The notes below the pieces were generated by a model. It was not told where the DNA came from. It saw nothing but the letters and a program-made list of their open reading frames with translations, and ran no database searches. Below are positions 44,149 to 52,249 of a DNA stretch of 64,000 nucleotides, one piece after another. The stretch spans positions 29,239 through 93,238 of the forward strand of contig NZ_VRTY01000007.1 in the NCBI RefSeq assembly GCF_008017455.1, written 5' to 3'. Source of the stretch: Pontibacter qinzhouensis. Its GTDB lineage: Bacteria; Bacteroidota; Bacteroidia; Cytophagales; Hymenobacteraceae. Positions within the stretch are counted from its first letter, which is position 1. Every line of letters begins with the position of its first letter. Position numbers and translations under genes: made by a program.

Positions 44149-44730
44149 ATGAATTTAGTTATTGTTGATTACAAGGCCGGTAATGTGCAGTCGGTGCTGT
44201 TTGCGCTGGAGCGGCTGGGGGTGCAGGCAACCCTAAGCTGCGAGGCCGAGGTGATAAAAGGAGCCGACAAAGTTATCTTTCCGGGAGTAGGAGAGGCATC
44301 GTCGGCTATGGCCCAACTGCGTGCACGTAACCTCGACAAACTGCTGCCTAGCCTGGAGCAGCCCTTTTTTGGGGTTTGCCTCGGCATGCAGTTGCTGTGC
44401 CAGCACTCCGAAGAGAACAATACCGACACGCTGGGCATAATTCCGGAGAAAGTGCTGCGGTTTAAAACTGACCTGAAGGTGCCGCACATGGGCTGGAACC
44501 AGCTGCACCACCTGCAGACTCCGCTTTTTGAAGGGCTGCAGGAGCAGGAGTACGCCTACTTTGTGCACAGCTATTACGTGCCGCTTGGCGAACACACCAT
44601 TGCCCAGGCCTCTTACCCGGAGCCTTTCTCAGCTGCTTTGCAATACAAAAATTTTTATGCTGCCCAGTTCCACCCCGAAAAGAGCGGACCTGCCGGTAGC
44701 CGAATCTTACAGAACTTCTTAGCATTATGA
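44149..44730 (+). CDS. hisH: Imidazole glycerol phosphate synthase, glutaminase subunit
   Basis: 193 aa class I amidotransferase that feeds ammonia to HisF. FPGVGEASSAMAQL near 46 (oxyanion strand), Cys nucleophile in FFGVCLGMQLLCQHSEE near 78 and the His-Glu pair in AAQFHPEKSG near 173. Overlaps hisA by four bases (ATGA). First structural gene of the second his operon. Confidence 0.96.
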   Translation: MNLVIVDYKAGNVQSVLFALERLGVQATLSCEAEVIKGADKVIFPGVGEASSAMAQLRARNLDKLLPSLEQPFFGVCLGMQLLCQHSEENNTDTLGIIPEKVLRFKTDLKVPHMGWNQLHHLQTPLFEGLQEQEYAYFVHSYYVPLGEHTIAQASYPEPFSAALQYKNFYAAQFHPEKSGPAGSRILQNFLAL

Positions 44731-45449
44731 TGGAGATAATCCCAGCTATCGACCTGATCGGTGGCCAGTGCGTGCGCCTCACCGAAGGCGACTTTGCGCA
44801 GCAAACCACCTACGACAGCAACCCGCTGGAGGTCGCCAAACGTTTTGAGGCTCATGGTATTAAGCGCCTGCACCTCGTGGACCTGGATGGTGCCCGCGCC
44901 CGCAAACCAGTGAACCTGCATGTGCTGGAAACCATTGCCGCCAACACCAGCCTCAGCATCGACTTTGGTGGCGGACTGCAGTCGGAGGAGGCCCTGACAC
45001 AGGCTTTTAACGCAGGAGCCAGCCAGATTACAGCAGGCAGTATAGCGGTGCGCGAACCTGAAACCGTTAAAAACTGGCTGCAGCAGCATGGCCCGGATAA
45101 AATAATTGTAGGAGCCGATTTTAAAGGAGCCAACATCGCCATCAGCGCCTGGACCGAAGAAAGCGATTATGCGCTACAGGATTTCATTTCGGATTATGTG
45201 CAAACGGGGGCGAAGCTATTTATTTGCACCGATGTAAGCAAAGACGGCAAATTGCAAGGCCCTTCTACAGAGACTTACCGCCACCTGAAGCAAACCTTAC
45301 CTGCCGCAGCCATTATTGCCAGTGGCGGCGTAACCACGGTTGCAGACCTGGAGGAACTGCAGGAAATTGGCGTTTATGGTGCCATTATTGGCAAAGCCAT
45401 TTATGAAGGCACCATCACTTTAAAAGACCTGGAAAGATTTTTATGCTAA
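44727..45449 (+). CDS. hisA: ProFAR isomerase
   Basis: 240 aa TIM barrel isomerase of the histidine pathway. [20 protein letters not shown] at the start carries the catalytic Asp; [14 protein letters not shown] near 48, [11 protein letters not shown] near 80, [15 protein letters not shown] near 168 and [12 protein letters not shown] near 197 are conserved. Overlaps hisF by seven bases. Confidence 0.96.
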   Translation: MMEIIPAIDLIGGQCVRLTEGDFAQQTTYDSNPLEVAKRFEAHGIKRLHLVDLDGARARKPVNLHVLETIAANTSLSIDFGGGLQSEEALTQAFNAGASQITAGSIAVREPETVKNWLQQHGPDKIIVGADFKGANIAISAWTEESDYALQDFISDYVQTGAKLFICTDVSKDGKLQGPSTETYRHLKQTLPAAAIIASGGVTTVADLEELQEIGVYGAIIGKAIYEGTITLKDLERFLC

Positions 45450-46201
45450 CCAAACGCATTGTACCCTGCCTCGATATTAAAAATGGTCGCTGTGTGAAAG
45501 GCATACAGTTCGAGAACATCCGCGACGCCGGTGACCCGGTGCAGCTGGCGGCCTGGTATGCCGAGCAAGGAGCTGATGAGCTGGTGTTTTTAGACATAAC
45601 AGCCACCAACGAAGAACGCAAAACCTTTGCCGCCCTCGTGCGCGACATTGCCCGCCACATCGATATTCCGTTTACGGTAGGTGGTGGCATAGGTGCCGTA
45701 GCCGATGTAGAGCTGCTGCTGCAGGCCGGAGCTGATAAAGTTTCTGTTAACTCCTCGGCTATTCGTCACCCGCAGCTGGTAGAGGAGCTGGCCAACCGCT
45801 TCGGCAGCCAGTGCGTTACCGTTGCCATCGACACGAAATACACCGAACTCACCGGCTGGAAAGTATACTCTCGTGCCGGAACCGTAGAAACAGAACATGC
45901 CACCATTGACTGGGCCAAACGAGTAACAGAACTGGGTGCCGGCGAAATCCTGCTCACCAGCATGAACAACGACGGTACTAAAGCAGGCTTTGCCCTCGAT
46001 ATTACCGGTGAGGTAGCCAGAGCCGTTTCGGTTCCGGTAATCGCATCAGGGGGAGCCGGCACTATGCAACATTTTGCCGATGTCTTCCATCAGGCTAGTG
46101 CCGATGCTGCCCTGGCCGCCAGCCTGTTCCATTTCCGCGAGCTGGAAATTCCAGTATTGAAGGGTTTTCTGAAGGAGCAAGGAGTGGATATTAGAATATA
46201 A
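45443..46201 (+). CDS. hisF: Imidazole glycerol phosphate synthase, cyclase subunit
   Basis: 252 aa TIM barrel partner of His[31 protein letters not shown] contains catalytic Asp11; [13 protein letters not shown] near 48, [28 protein letters not shown] near 76, the second catalytic Asp in [13 protein letters not shown] near 170 and [13 protein letters not shown] near 198 are intact. The next his gene is almost 950 bases away because of an inserted foreign-looking gene. Confidence 0.96.
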   Translation: MLTKRIVPCLDIKNGRCVKGIQFENIRDAGDPVQLAAWYAEQGADELVFLDITATNEERKTFAALVRDIARHIDIPFTVGGGIGAVADVELLLQAGADKVSVNSSAIRHPQLVEELANRFGSQCVTVAIDTKYTELTGWKVYSRAGTVETEHATIDWAKRVTELGAGEILLTSMNNDGTKAGFALDITGEVARAVSVPVIASGGAGTMQHFADVFHQASADAALAASLFHFRELEIPVLKGFLKEQGVDIRI

Positions 46202-46227
46202 GCGAATAATATTACACTCATATTGCA

Positions 46228-46262
46228 GATAAACGTTGGTTTGATGAGTTGTTCCGTTTAGC
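46228..46262 (+). other. Left boundary of the cassette-like insertion
   Basis: GATAAACG (46228-46235) and CGTTTAGC (46255-46262) form an inverted repeat around a 19-base spacer. GTTTAGC at 46256-46262 is repeated exactly at the right boundary (47004-47010), as integron core sites would be. Confidence 0.5.
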
Positions 46263-47004
46263 TGCTAGTTATAGCACATTTAAGTAAATGAAAGATATAG
46301 ATAAAAGAGCTGAAATATGGAAAGTATTATCCGAATTCTATTTGGATACTGAACTCCAAGAGGCTGATTATCTATGGATAGCCAAAATTTTGAAACAGTC
46401 GAACTTGGCAATTACAGAATTAAAAGAAATAGACTTGTATGAAGTGTTTCCTTCTCTCCAGTCCAACCTATGCAGTGTTGCTGGAGTATGGGCAGGGTTT
46501 GATGAAGAATGGCTTGTTGGAGAATGTATCAAGAATTTTGCAAAAAGAGAGGATAACAGGTTTCGATTTGTAGCTAAGCTAAAAAATAAAATTAGTTATT
46601 GTATGCGCAAACATCATTGGGCAAAAGTTCAGGAACTTATGGAATCCATGGAAACCTCCGACGACCTTGAAGTAGGAAAATTCATTATCCTTGACACCTT
46701 TAATATTTCGGAAAGAGGAATTGTGTTGGCAGGCGAAATAGTAAAAGGCAATGTCTCAGTTAATGATTGGATAATTTTCGAATTTAACAAGGAAATAAGG
46801 ACAAGGAAAATAATAGGAATCAATGATAATAGGCATAACCAAGAAAAACCACCAAGAATAGGTCTTTTAATTCAATGCAAAGATAGTAATGAAATCGCGG
46901 AATTAAGGAATTGGAATCTTCAAGAAATTGAAGCAAGACTCATAAAGAAAAACGTGCTATAACCACACCTAAACGTCAGCCTTCGGCCGAGGCCTCGCCC
47001 GTCG
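46257..47004 (+). mobile_element. Putative integron-type gene cassette inside the his operon
   Basis: A 748-base unit from the first T of the left GTTTAGC to the G of the right GTTTAGC. It holds one AT-rich ORF starting 31 bases after the left boundary and a 41-bp attC-like palindrome beginning 6 bases after its stop codon. Its base composition is visibly poorer in GC than the his genes on both sides. No integrase gene lies in the window. The boundary repeat deviates from canonical GTTRRRY at one position, so the assignment is a hypothesis. Confidence 0.55.
46288..46962 (+). CDS. DUF7079-like / EF-Tu domain 2-like hypothetical protein
   Basis: 224 aa, Lys/Glu/Ile/Asn rich, soluble. Residues 5-80 (WKVLSEFYLDTELQEADYLW, SNLCSVAGVWAGFDEEWL) resemble the DUF7079 family as I know it. 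Residues 125-205 (VGKFIILDTFNISERGIVLAGEIVKGNV, a GD-like SVNDWIIF turn) resemble the beta-barrel domain 2 of EF-Tu-like factors. I do not know a function for the combination. The codon use differs from the his genes, and the gene interrupts an otherwise tightly overlapping operon, both signs of recent acquisition. No recognisable promoter; it is probably read from the his promoter. Confidence 0.7.
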   Translation: MKDIDKRAEIWKVLSEFYLDTELQEADYLWIAKILKQSNLAITELKEIDLYEVFPSLQSNLCSVAGVWAGFDEEWLVGECIKNFAKREDNRFRFVAKLKNKISYCMRKHHWAKVQELMESMETSDDLEVGKFIILDTFNISERGIVLAGEIVKGNVSVNDWIIFEFNKEIRTRKIIGINDNRHNQEKPPRIGLLIQCKDSNEIAELRNWNLQEIEARLIKKNVL

Positions 47005-47009
47005 TTTAG
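46969..47009 (+). repeat. attC-like 41-bp imperfect palindrome
   Basis: Outer arms CTAAACG and CGTTTAG are perfectly complementary. Inner GCC/GGC and a GGCCGAGGCC core extend the fold. It follows the cassette gene stop by 6 bases and is not followed by a T-run, so it is unlike the terminators in this window. Confidence 0.6.
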
Positions 47010-47152
47010 CCAAGTCCGTTAAAACAACTTTACTAACCATAAAACTTTTCCAGGTTAAGTAGGCAAAAAGTTGAACCGCTGAAAACAAACCATTACGGCA
47101 GCTACACCGCCGCACACTTTTACGAATAGTAAACAATTTATAATTAAAAACC

Positions 47153-47764
47153 GTGGAATTAGATTTCGAGAAAGCAGGAGGCTTGGTGCCAGCCGTGATA
47201 CAGGACGACCTGACGGGGCAGGTGCTCATGCTGGGCTACATGAACCAGGAGGCGCTGGAAAAAACGCAGCAGGAAGGGTTGGTTACTTTTTTCTCCAGAA
47301 CGAAAAACCGCCTCTGGACCAAAGGCGAAACATCCAATAACACTTTGGAGGTTATCAGCATTGCCAAAGACTGCGACAACGATTCGCTGCTCATAAAAGT
47401 GAAGCCCAACGGACCTACCTGCCATACCGGCTCTACCAGTTGTTTCGGTGAAGAAGATGCTGCCAACCGCGCTGCCGCCATTCGGTTTATTGCGCAGTTA
47501 GAAGGAGTTATTCAGCAACGCAAAACAAATCCGGAAGAAGGTTCTTACACCAATTTCCTATTTAACAGGGGCGTAAACAAAATAGCTCAGAAAGTAGGCG
47601 AAGAAGCTGTGGAGACAGTGATAGATGCTGTAGCCGGAGAATTGGAAACCATGAAAGGCGAAGCTGCCGATCTGCTCTACCACCTGCTCGTATTATTAGC
47701 TGCTACCGGACTTGAGCTAAAAGATGTGGTGGGAGTACTGCAGGAACGCCATAAAAGCAAATAA
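47153..47764 (+). CDS. hisIE: Bifunctional phosphoribosyl-AMP cyclohydrolase / phosphoribosyl-ATP pyrophosphatase
   Basis: 203 aa fusion catalysing the second and third steps of histidine synthesis. HisI part: AVIQDDLTGQVLMLGYMNQEAL near 17, FFSRTKNRLWTKGETSNN near 45, and zinc/magnesium ligands in DCDNDSLLIKV and GPTCHTGSTSCF near 77-97. HisE part from about 110: NKIAQKVGEEAVETVI near 140 and EAADLLYHLLVLL near 170. Starts with GTG at 47153, because no ATG lies near the conserved start. Separated from hisF by the cassette-like insertion; expression depends on read-through or an unseen promoter in 47010-47152. Confidence 0.95.
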   Translation: MELDFEKAGGLVPAVIQDDLTGQVLMLGYMNQEALEKTQQEGLVTFFSRTKNRLWTKGETSNNTLEVISIAKDCDNDSLLIKVKPNGPTCHTGSTSCFGEEDAANRAAAIRFIAQLEGVIQQRKTNPEEGSYTNFLFNRGVNKIAQKVGEEAVETVIDAVAGELETMKGEAADLLYHLLVLLAATGLELKDVVGVLQERHKSK

Positions 47765-47809
47765 TACCTGGTTGCTTTATTATGTAAAGCAAACTACATC
47801 CTTTTGTAG

Positions 47810-47838
47810 AAAGCCCTGCACACTTTATGCAGGGCTTT
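47810..47838 (+). terminator. Hairpin after hisIE
   Basis: AAAGCCCTGCA / TGCAGGGCTTT stem. The tail is GCGGTT, not T-rich, so termination efficiency is uncertain. Confidence 0.65.
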
Positions 47839-48071
47839 GCGGTTAGACCCTTAACTCAATTCTATTGGAAAGCCTTTTGGAGGCTGTTATCATTAGAATA
47901 ATTCATTTGTACAGTAGTAGCGAAATAATAATTCGCTCTCCGTCATCACCCCCTTTGTCATCCCTTTGGGATCTTGTGGGCAAGATCCTTCAGCAATGGC
48001 AGCTTTACATTTAAGTTTTTCCTAGGTAGCTAGCACAACTTAACTTCTTAATTGTATTGTTGCATAAGAGG
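47839..48071. other. Intergenic stretch after hisIE
   Basis: Contains dispersed element copy 13. Remainder has an inverted CATCCC/GGGATC piece near 47958 but nothing assignable. Confidence 0.35.
47846..47903 (+). repeat. 58-bp dispersed element, copy 13
   Basis: GACCCTTA (variant of TACCCTTG) 8 bases after the hisIE hairpin; CTTTTGGAGGCTG and TATCATTAGAATAATT follow. Exactly 58 bp. Confidence 0.82.
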
Positions 48072-48965
48072 CTAAAAGTACGAAGCCTCCTCTGCAGCAG
48101 GCTTAGCAGCAAGAGCTTCTAATACAGCTTGTGTCACATCGCTTCCTTTTTCTTCCTGCAAAAAATGTCCTGCCTTTATCCGTTTAACTGTAGCATTAGG
48201 AAAAGCTTTTTGCCATTTCTCAAGAAAAGAGATTGGCAATAGTTTATCTTTTTCGCCCCACAAAATCAGTTTTGGAATAGTCTCCAGTTTCTGGCGCTGC
48301 TCCCACAGAGTAGAAAACCAATGGCTGGAGGCTGCTAGTGCCACTGCAAATTGCCAGGAACCTAACCTGGCGGTGGGGGAGGAGAGGGGTTTCAGGTAAT
48401 GCCGGTGAACATCTTTGGTCAGGTGTTTCCGCTCGTGATACCCCTGCGGCAAAAGTAACTTTGGTGAAAAAGCTAAGCGCGTATACAAAAACTTACCGGC
48501 ACCACCTGCCATAAACCGACTGATGCGCATGATCCTGCTTTCCTCTTCCAGGCTCCACATCCAGGTGTTCAGGATCACCAGTTGCTTTATTTTCTCAGGG
48601 TATTTCAGGGCGTAGGCTAGACCAATAGCTCCTCCAAAATCATGCACCACAAGGGTTAACTTTGGCAGGTTAAGGTGTTGCAGTAACGTTTCCAGGTTAG
48701 CGGCATGTGCCTCCGGCGTAAGAGCTACATTTCCAGGTTTATCAGATAATCCAAAACCCAGATGATCCGGGGCAATGCACCTGTAACTTCTGCTCAGCGA
48801 TTTAATTTGCTGCCGCCATAAAAATGACCAGGTCGGAGTACCATGTATAAACACAATAGGTTCTCCTGTGCCTTCATCTACATAGTGCATTTTTCCATCC
48901 GGAAGGTCGAGGTGGTGGTGCTGGAAAGGGTATAAAATGCGATCAAGCCAGGAAGGTGTTTTCAT
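48072..48965 (-). CDS. Alpha/beta hydrolase, haloalkane dehalogenase-like
   Basis: 297 aa cytosolic hydrolase. The oxyanion motif HGTPTWSFLWR is near residue 41, DHLGFGLSDKP near 68, and the nucleophile elbow VVHDFGGAIG near 105 has Asp rather than Ser, as in haloalkane dehalogenases and related epoxide hydrolases. The acid LWGEKDKLLP is near 235 and the base His in AGHFLQEE near 267. The halide-binding Asn of HGNPT is Thr here, so true dehalogenase activity is uncertain. Divergent from a TetR gene whose operator-like array lies between them, suggesting TetR control. Confidence 0.82.
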   Translation of the reverse strand: MKTPSWLDRILYPFQHHHLDLPDGKMHYVDEGTGEPIVFIHGTPTWSFLWRQQIKSLSRSYRCIAPDHLGFGLSDKPGNVALTPEAHAANLETLLQHLNLPKLTLVVHDFGGAIGLAYALKYPEKIKQLVILNTWMWSLEEESRIMRISRFMAGGAGKFLYTRLAFSPKLLLPQGYHERKHLTKDVHRHYLKPLSSPTARLGSWQFAVALAASSHWFSTLWEQRQKLETIPKLILWGEKDKLLPISFLEKWQKAFPNATVKRIKAGHFLQEEKGSDVTQAVLEALAAKPAAEEASYF

Positions 48966-49094
48966 TACCTAATGTAACTCAAATTAAAAACAAAAGAAAT
49001 AGAGCCTGCAAATTGACTTTGCAATATTGTTCTAGAAGCGACTGGTACAGGCAGACAAAATAGTTCAATCTCTGTACCCAACTTACCTAAACTA

Positions 49095-49106
49095 GAACCG
49101 AGGTTC
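49095..49106. promoter_or_regulatory. TetR-type operator site 1
   Basis: GAACCGAGGTTC: GAAC-N4-GTTC palindrome centred at 49100.5. Confidence 0.5.
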
Positions 49107-49133
49107 GGCAAACAAAGTAAGAAACGCAATAAG

Positions 49134-49147
49134 TGAACATGAATTCA
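49134..49147. promoter_or_regulatory. TetR-type operator site 2
   Basis: TGAACATGAATTCA, one mismatch in the right half; centre 49140.5, 40 bases after site 1. Confidence 0.5.
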
Positions 49148-49171
49148 ATATTTCTTCAGAATTTTATTCTA

Positions 49172-49187
49172 TTGAACATGTGTTCAA
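49172..49187. promoter_or_regulatory. TetR-type operator site 3
   Basis: TTGAACATGTGTTCAA, perfect 16-bp palindrome; centre 49179.5. The exact reverse complement of the site at 49444. Confidence 0.65.
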
Positions 49188-49211
49188 CTTTAATTTAGAC
49201 GGTTCACAAAA

Positions 49212-49225
49212 TGAACAACGGTTCA
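49212..49225. promoter_or_regulatory. TetR-type operator site 4
   Basis: TGAACAACGGTTCA; centre 49218.5. Its left half is shared with an overlapping GTTCACAAAATGAAC in inverted order. Confidence 0.55.
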
Positions 49226-49330
49226 ATATTGATCTTGATAATGTTGCTTTGTGAACTCATAATCAGTTTTGCTGTACTAGAATTGCATTATGTAATTGAT
49301 AATCAGAAGCCTTTATTTTTATGATGTTTA

Positions 49331-49345
49331 TGAACCATGATTTCA
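49331..49345. promoter_or_regulatory. TetR-type operator site, degenerate
   Basis: TGAACCATGATTTCA centred at 49338. Weaker half-sites TGAACTCATAATCA (centre 49258.5) and TGTAATTGATAATCA (centre 49298) fill the same roughly 40-base register between this and site 4. Confidence 0.35.
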
Positions 49346-49443
49346 ATGTGCCATCTATCTTTAGAAAGGATAAGGTTTTATAAAAAATTAGAAGCTATAG
49401 GAGAGGTAATTGCTATTGCAATCATTTAAAATAAATAGCATAT

Positions 49444-49459
49444 TTGAACACATGTTCAA
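49444..49459. promoter_or_regulatory. TetR-type operator overlapping the TetR gene start region
   Basis: TTGAACACATGTTCAA, perfect 16-bp palindrome ending 11 bases before the TetR ATG; well placed for autorepression. Confidence 0.6.
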
Positions 49460-49470
49460 AAGCAGAAATT

Positions 49471-50028
49471 ATGAGCAAATTTCAGTTGAAACGCGATCAG
49501 AGTATACAGGTTATTTTGGAAACGGCAATGCGTTTGTTTTCGGAGAAAGGATTTGAAGCTACTTCTATCAGAAATATTTCTTTGGAAGCAGAAATTTCGC
49601 TTGGCCTGATGTACAACTATTTTGAGAGCAAGGAGGAGTTGATGCTCGAAATTTTGAAAAGGGGAAGTGTAATAGTTAAAGAAGCATTTGCCGAACTTTT
49701 GAAAGAACCTGCTCCGCACTCTGCTATAGAACAGTATGTGCGGCACACAGTTAAATTCCTGAAGGCAAACAAAGCTTTTTGCAAGCTGCTGCAAACCGTA
49801 CATCTACAATCGGATGAGGGCCGACAAGTGCAGTCGGAAATTAAAAAGGAATCGGCTGCAGCTGAAGAAAAGGTTCGGCACCACCTGATCAACAGTGGTA
49901 TTCCTTTTCCTGAACTGGAAGCGAAATTACTTTTTGCCTCTATAGATGGCATGGTGCAGCATTACTTAGCCAACGACAATTATCCGATTGATGACGTTGC
50001 CACCTTGCTGTTGATGAAATACAGGTAA
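49471..50028 (+). CDS. TetR family transcriptional regulator
   Basis: 185 aa. N-terminal helix-turn-helix at about 8-55: QVILETAMRLFSEKGFEATSIRNISLEAEISLGLMYNYFESKEEL matches the TetR signature well. The C-terminal ligand domain (60-185) is helical and not assignable to a named subgroup. A TTG in the same frame at 49444 exists inside the operator; ATG 49471 is preferred. Likely represses itself and the divergent hydrolase through the GAAC-N4-GTTC palindromes. Confidence 0.88.
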   Translation: MSKFQLKRDQSIQVILETAMRLFSEKGFEATSIRNISLEAEISLGLMYNYFESKEELMLEILKRGSVIVKEAFAELLKEPAPHSAIEQYVRHTVKFLKANKAFCKLLQTVHLQSDEGRQVQSEIKKESAAAEEKVRHHLINSGIPFPELEAKLLFASIDGMVQHYLANDNYPIDDVATLLLMKYR

Positions 50029-50203
50029 TTCATCAGCCACTTGTAAAACAAAGGTAATTAATTCTTTTCTGAAATTAAAACCTATTCTAAACTGATTTTT
50101 ACGGCAACTACCTAACCAGGTTGTAAAGTGGTACAGAGACAGAGAAGAATGTACAAATTGTTGTTGCTACTTTACTTCTATAAAGTTAGCGATCTCACCA
50201 AGC

Positions 50204-50261
50204 AATTCTTCTAATCAAAACTGCCTTCCAAACGAATTTCTGTCTGTTTTAGTCAAGGGTA
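50204..50261 (-). repeat. 58-bp dispersed element, copy 14
   Basis: AATTCTTCTAATCAAAA, GCCTTCCAAAC, then CAAGGGTA. Read on the minus strand it starts 27 bases after the ClC stop codon. Exactly 58 bp. Confidence 0.87.
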
Positions 50262-50288
50262 AAAGCCTGAGGTCTCCTGAACATCTGG

Positions 50289-52070
50289 CTAATTCAGCTC
50301 CGTGGTTTTGATCAGGAGTTTTCGGTATTTCGTGAAAATGCTCGACTTCGATACAAAGCCGACATACTGTTTTTCGTTCAGCACTGGCAGGTTCCAGACG
50401 CCTGCTTCATCAAACTTCTTCATCACATCGGCCATGGTATCGTTGTACTGCACAACCACGGGCGGCTGAATCATGAGTTCGCTGGCTTTAATGAGATCGT
50501 ACTTTTCTGGTTTGAACATAATTTCGCGCACGTTCTCCAGCAAAATAAGGCCTTCGAGTTGCTGGTTCTCATTTACCACCGGGTACAGGTTACGCCTGGA
50601 GTTTGCTATAACCTCCACTAACTCTCCTAAAGTAGCATCCGGAGAAACTGCCTGAAAGTCTGTCTCGATCAGGTGTTTTATCTTCATGATGTGCAGCACG
50701 GTCATGTCTTTGTTACGGGCCAGCAAAGCACCTTTCTGCGCCAGCTTTTTGGTATCGAGGGAGTAAGGCTCAAAGTATTTAACTAAGGCAAAAGAGGTAG
50801 CAGACACTAACATAAGCGGAATCATGAGGGTATAGCCACCTGTTATTTCAGCAATAAGAAAAACTGCCGTAAGCGGGGCATGCATAACACCACTTAAGAT
50901 ACCGGCCATACCTACCACGGTAAAACTACTTTCAGGAATAGGCTTCAGGTTCAGCATATTGACCAGCCTGGAGAAAAAGAATCCCGCATGCGCTCCTACA
51001 AACATAGAGGGTGCAAAATTGCCGCCGTTACCTCCGGCTGCAATGGTGAAAGTGGTCGCAAATACTTTTACCAGCGCAAGCGCCCCCACAAAACCCAGCA
51101 GCAACCACTCGTTGGTGCCCATAAACGAAAGCCAGCTGTTTTGCAACAACGGCCGTATGTCGCCGCTCTCCAGAATCTTTATGCTTTGGTAACCTTCTCC
51201 AAACAATGGCGGGAACAACATGATCAGGAGACCGAGCAGAGCGCCACCAATCAAGGCACGCTGGTACACCTGGTGCTGGTAAGGCTCAAACAGATCTTCT
51301 ATTTTTAAGGCCATTCGGGTGTAGAAAACGGACAAGAGCCCTGTTACCAAACCCAGCACCACATAAAATGGAACATTGGAAGCCTCAAAAGTACTGATGT
51401 CTCCAAAAAAGAAAAGGAGGTCTTCTTTCAAAATTACTCTGGAGCACAAAGCGCCTGCCACCGCCGATATAATAAGCGGTATAAAGGCGGCAATACTGAT
51501 ATCGGCCAGCAGCACCTCCACCGCAAATAGCACACCTGCAATTGGCGCATTAAACACGGCCGCTATGCCGGCGGCAGCTCCACAGGCCAACAACAAAGTG
51601 CGGTCGCGGTAGTTTAGATGGTACGACCTGCCAAAATTAGAACCGATAGCAGAACCCGTTACCACAATAGGAGACTCCAAGCCGGCAGAGCCGCCAAACC
51701 CGGCCGTTATACCGCTCGTCAGCACATGCGAAAACATTTTGTGCCGCTCCACCAGGCTCGATTTCTGCGAAATTATGAATAATATGTTAGCCGTTCCGCG
51801 CCCAATCTGCCCTTTAAACAAGGTTTGCACCAGGAAAACCGTCAGCAGGATGCCTGCAATCGGGAAGGCTACCAGCCAGAGCGGCTGGTCGAGCAGCCTG
51901 TTGCCATAAGCCAGTAGCTCCTGTAAATAGTGCACCAGCATTTTTAGCGCCACAGCTGCCAAACCAGCAGTTAACCCTATAATAACGCTCGATATAAGTA
52001 CGAACTCGCGAGTAGAGGTGTGCCGCCTAAGCCACAGCAGCGGTATTTTGTATTTCTTTAAATAAGGCAT
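50289..52070 (-). CDS. ClC-type chloride channel/transporter with CBS pair
   Basis: 593 aa. About ten membrane helices carry the ClC filter motifs: GGSAGLESPIVVTG near 120 (gating Glu in GLESP), GIAAVFNAPIAGVLFAVE near 165, GGNGGNFAPSMFVG near 345 and MHAPLTAVFLIAEITGGY near 395. Residues from about 450 form two CBS domains. The N-terminal serine motif GSxGP reads GSAGL, a divergence from classical ClC-ec1. Ion selectivity and channel-versus-exchanger mode cannot be told. Single gene. Confidence 0.9.
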   Translation of the reverse strand: MPYLKKYKIPLLWLRRHTSTREFVLISSVIIGLTAGLAAVALKMLVHYLQELLAYGNRLLDQPLWLVAFPIAGILLTVFLVQTLFKGQIGRGTANILFIISQKSSLVERHKMFSHVLTSGITAGFGGSAGLESPIVVTGSAIGSNFGRSYHLNYRDRTLLLACGAAAGIAAVFNAPIAGVLFAVEVLLADISIAAFIPLIISAVAGALCSRVILKEDLLFFFGDISTFEASNVPFYVVLGLVTGLLSVFYTRMALKIEDLFEPYQHQVYQRALIGGALLGLLIMLFPPLFGEGYQSIKILESGDIRPLLQNSWLSFMGTNEWLLLGFVGALALVKVFATTFTIAAGGNGGNFAPSMFVGAHAGFFFSRLVNMLNLKPIPESSFTVVGMAGILSGVMHAPLTAVFLIAEITGGYTLMIPLMLVSATSFALVKYFEPYSLDTKKLAQKGALLARNKDMTVLHIMKIKHLIETDFQAVSPDATLGELVEVIANSRRNLYPVVNENQQLEGLILLENVREIMFKPEKYDLIKASELMIQPPVVVQYNDTMADVMKKFDEAGVWNLPVLNEKQYVGFVSKSSIFTKYRKLLIKTTELN

Positions 52071-52249
52071 TCCTCTTCCGGTACAGGAGCTATCGTGTTA
52101 AATTAGGAGATAGAATTTCAGATTTTAAACTGCGTGTTTAACCATCCTTCTTCAGCAATAATTCTGCAAAAATACTATTATAATCACTAACCCTTCTTAA
52201 ACTTTTTATGTTATTATAGAACAGGAAAAAGCTAGCATATTGCGTTGCC

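Larger units (their letters stand above)
48966..49470. other. Divergent regulatory region with operator array
   Basis: 505 bases between the hydrolase and the TetR gene, containing regularly spaced GAAC/GTTC palindromes from 49095 to 49459 (see separate entries). No ORF. Confidence 0.6.

Noticed and set aside
46969..47009. The palindrome after the cassette gene as an intrinsic terminator
   Set aside because: No T-run follows, and termination there would cut off hisIE.
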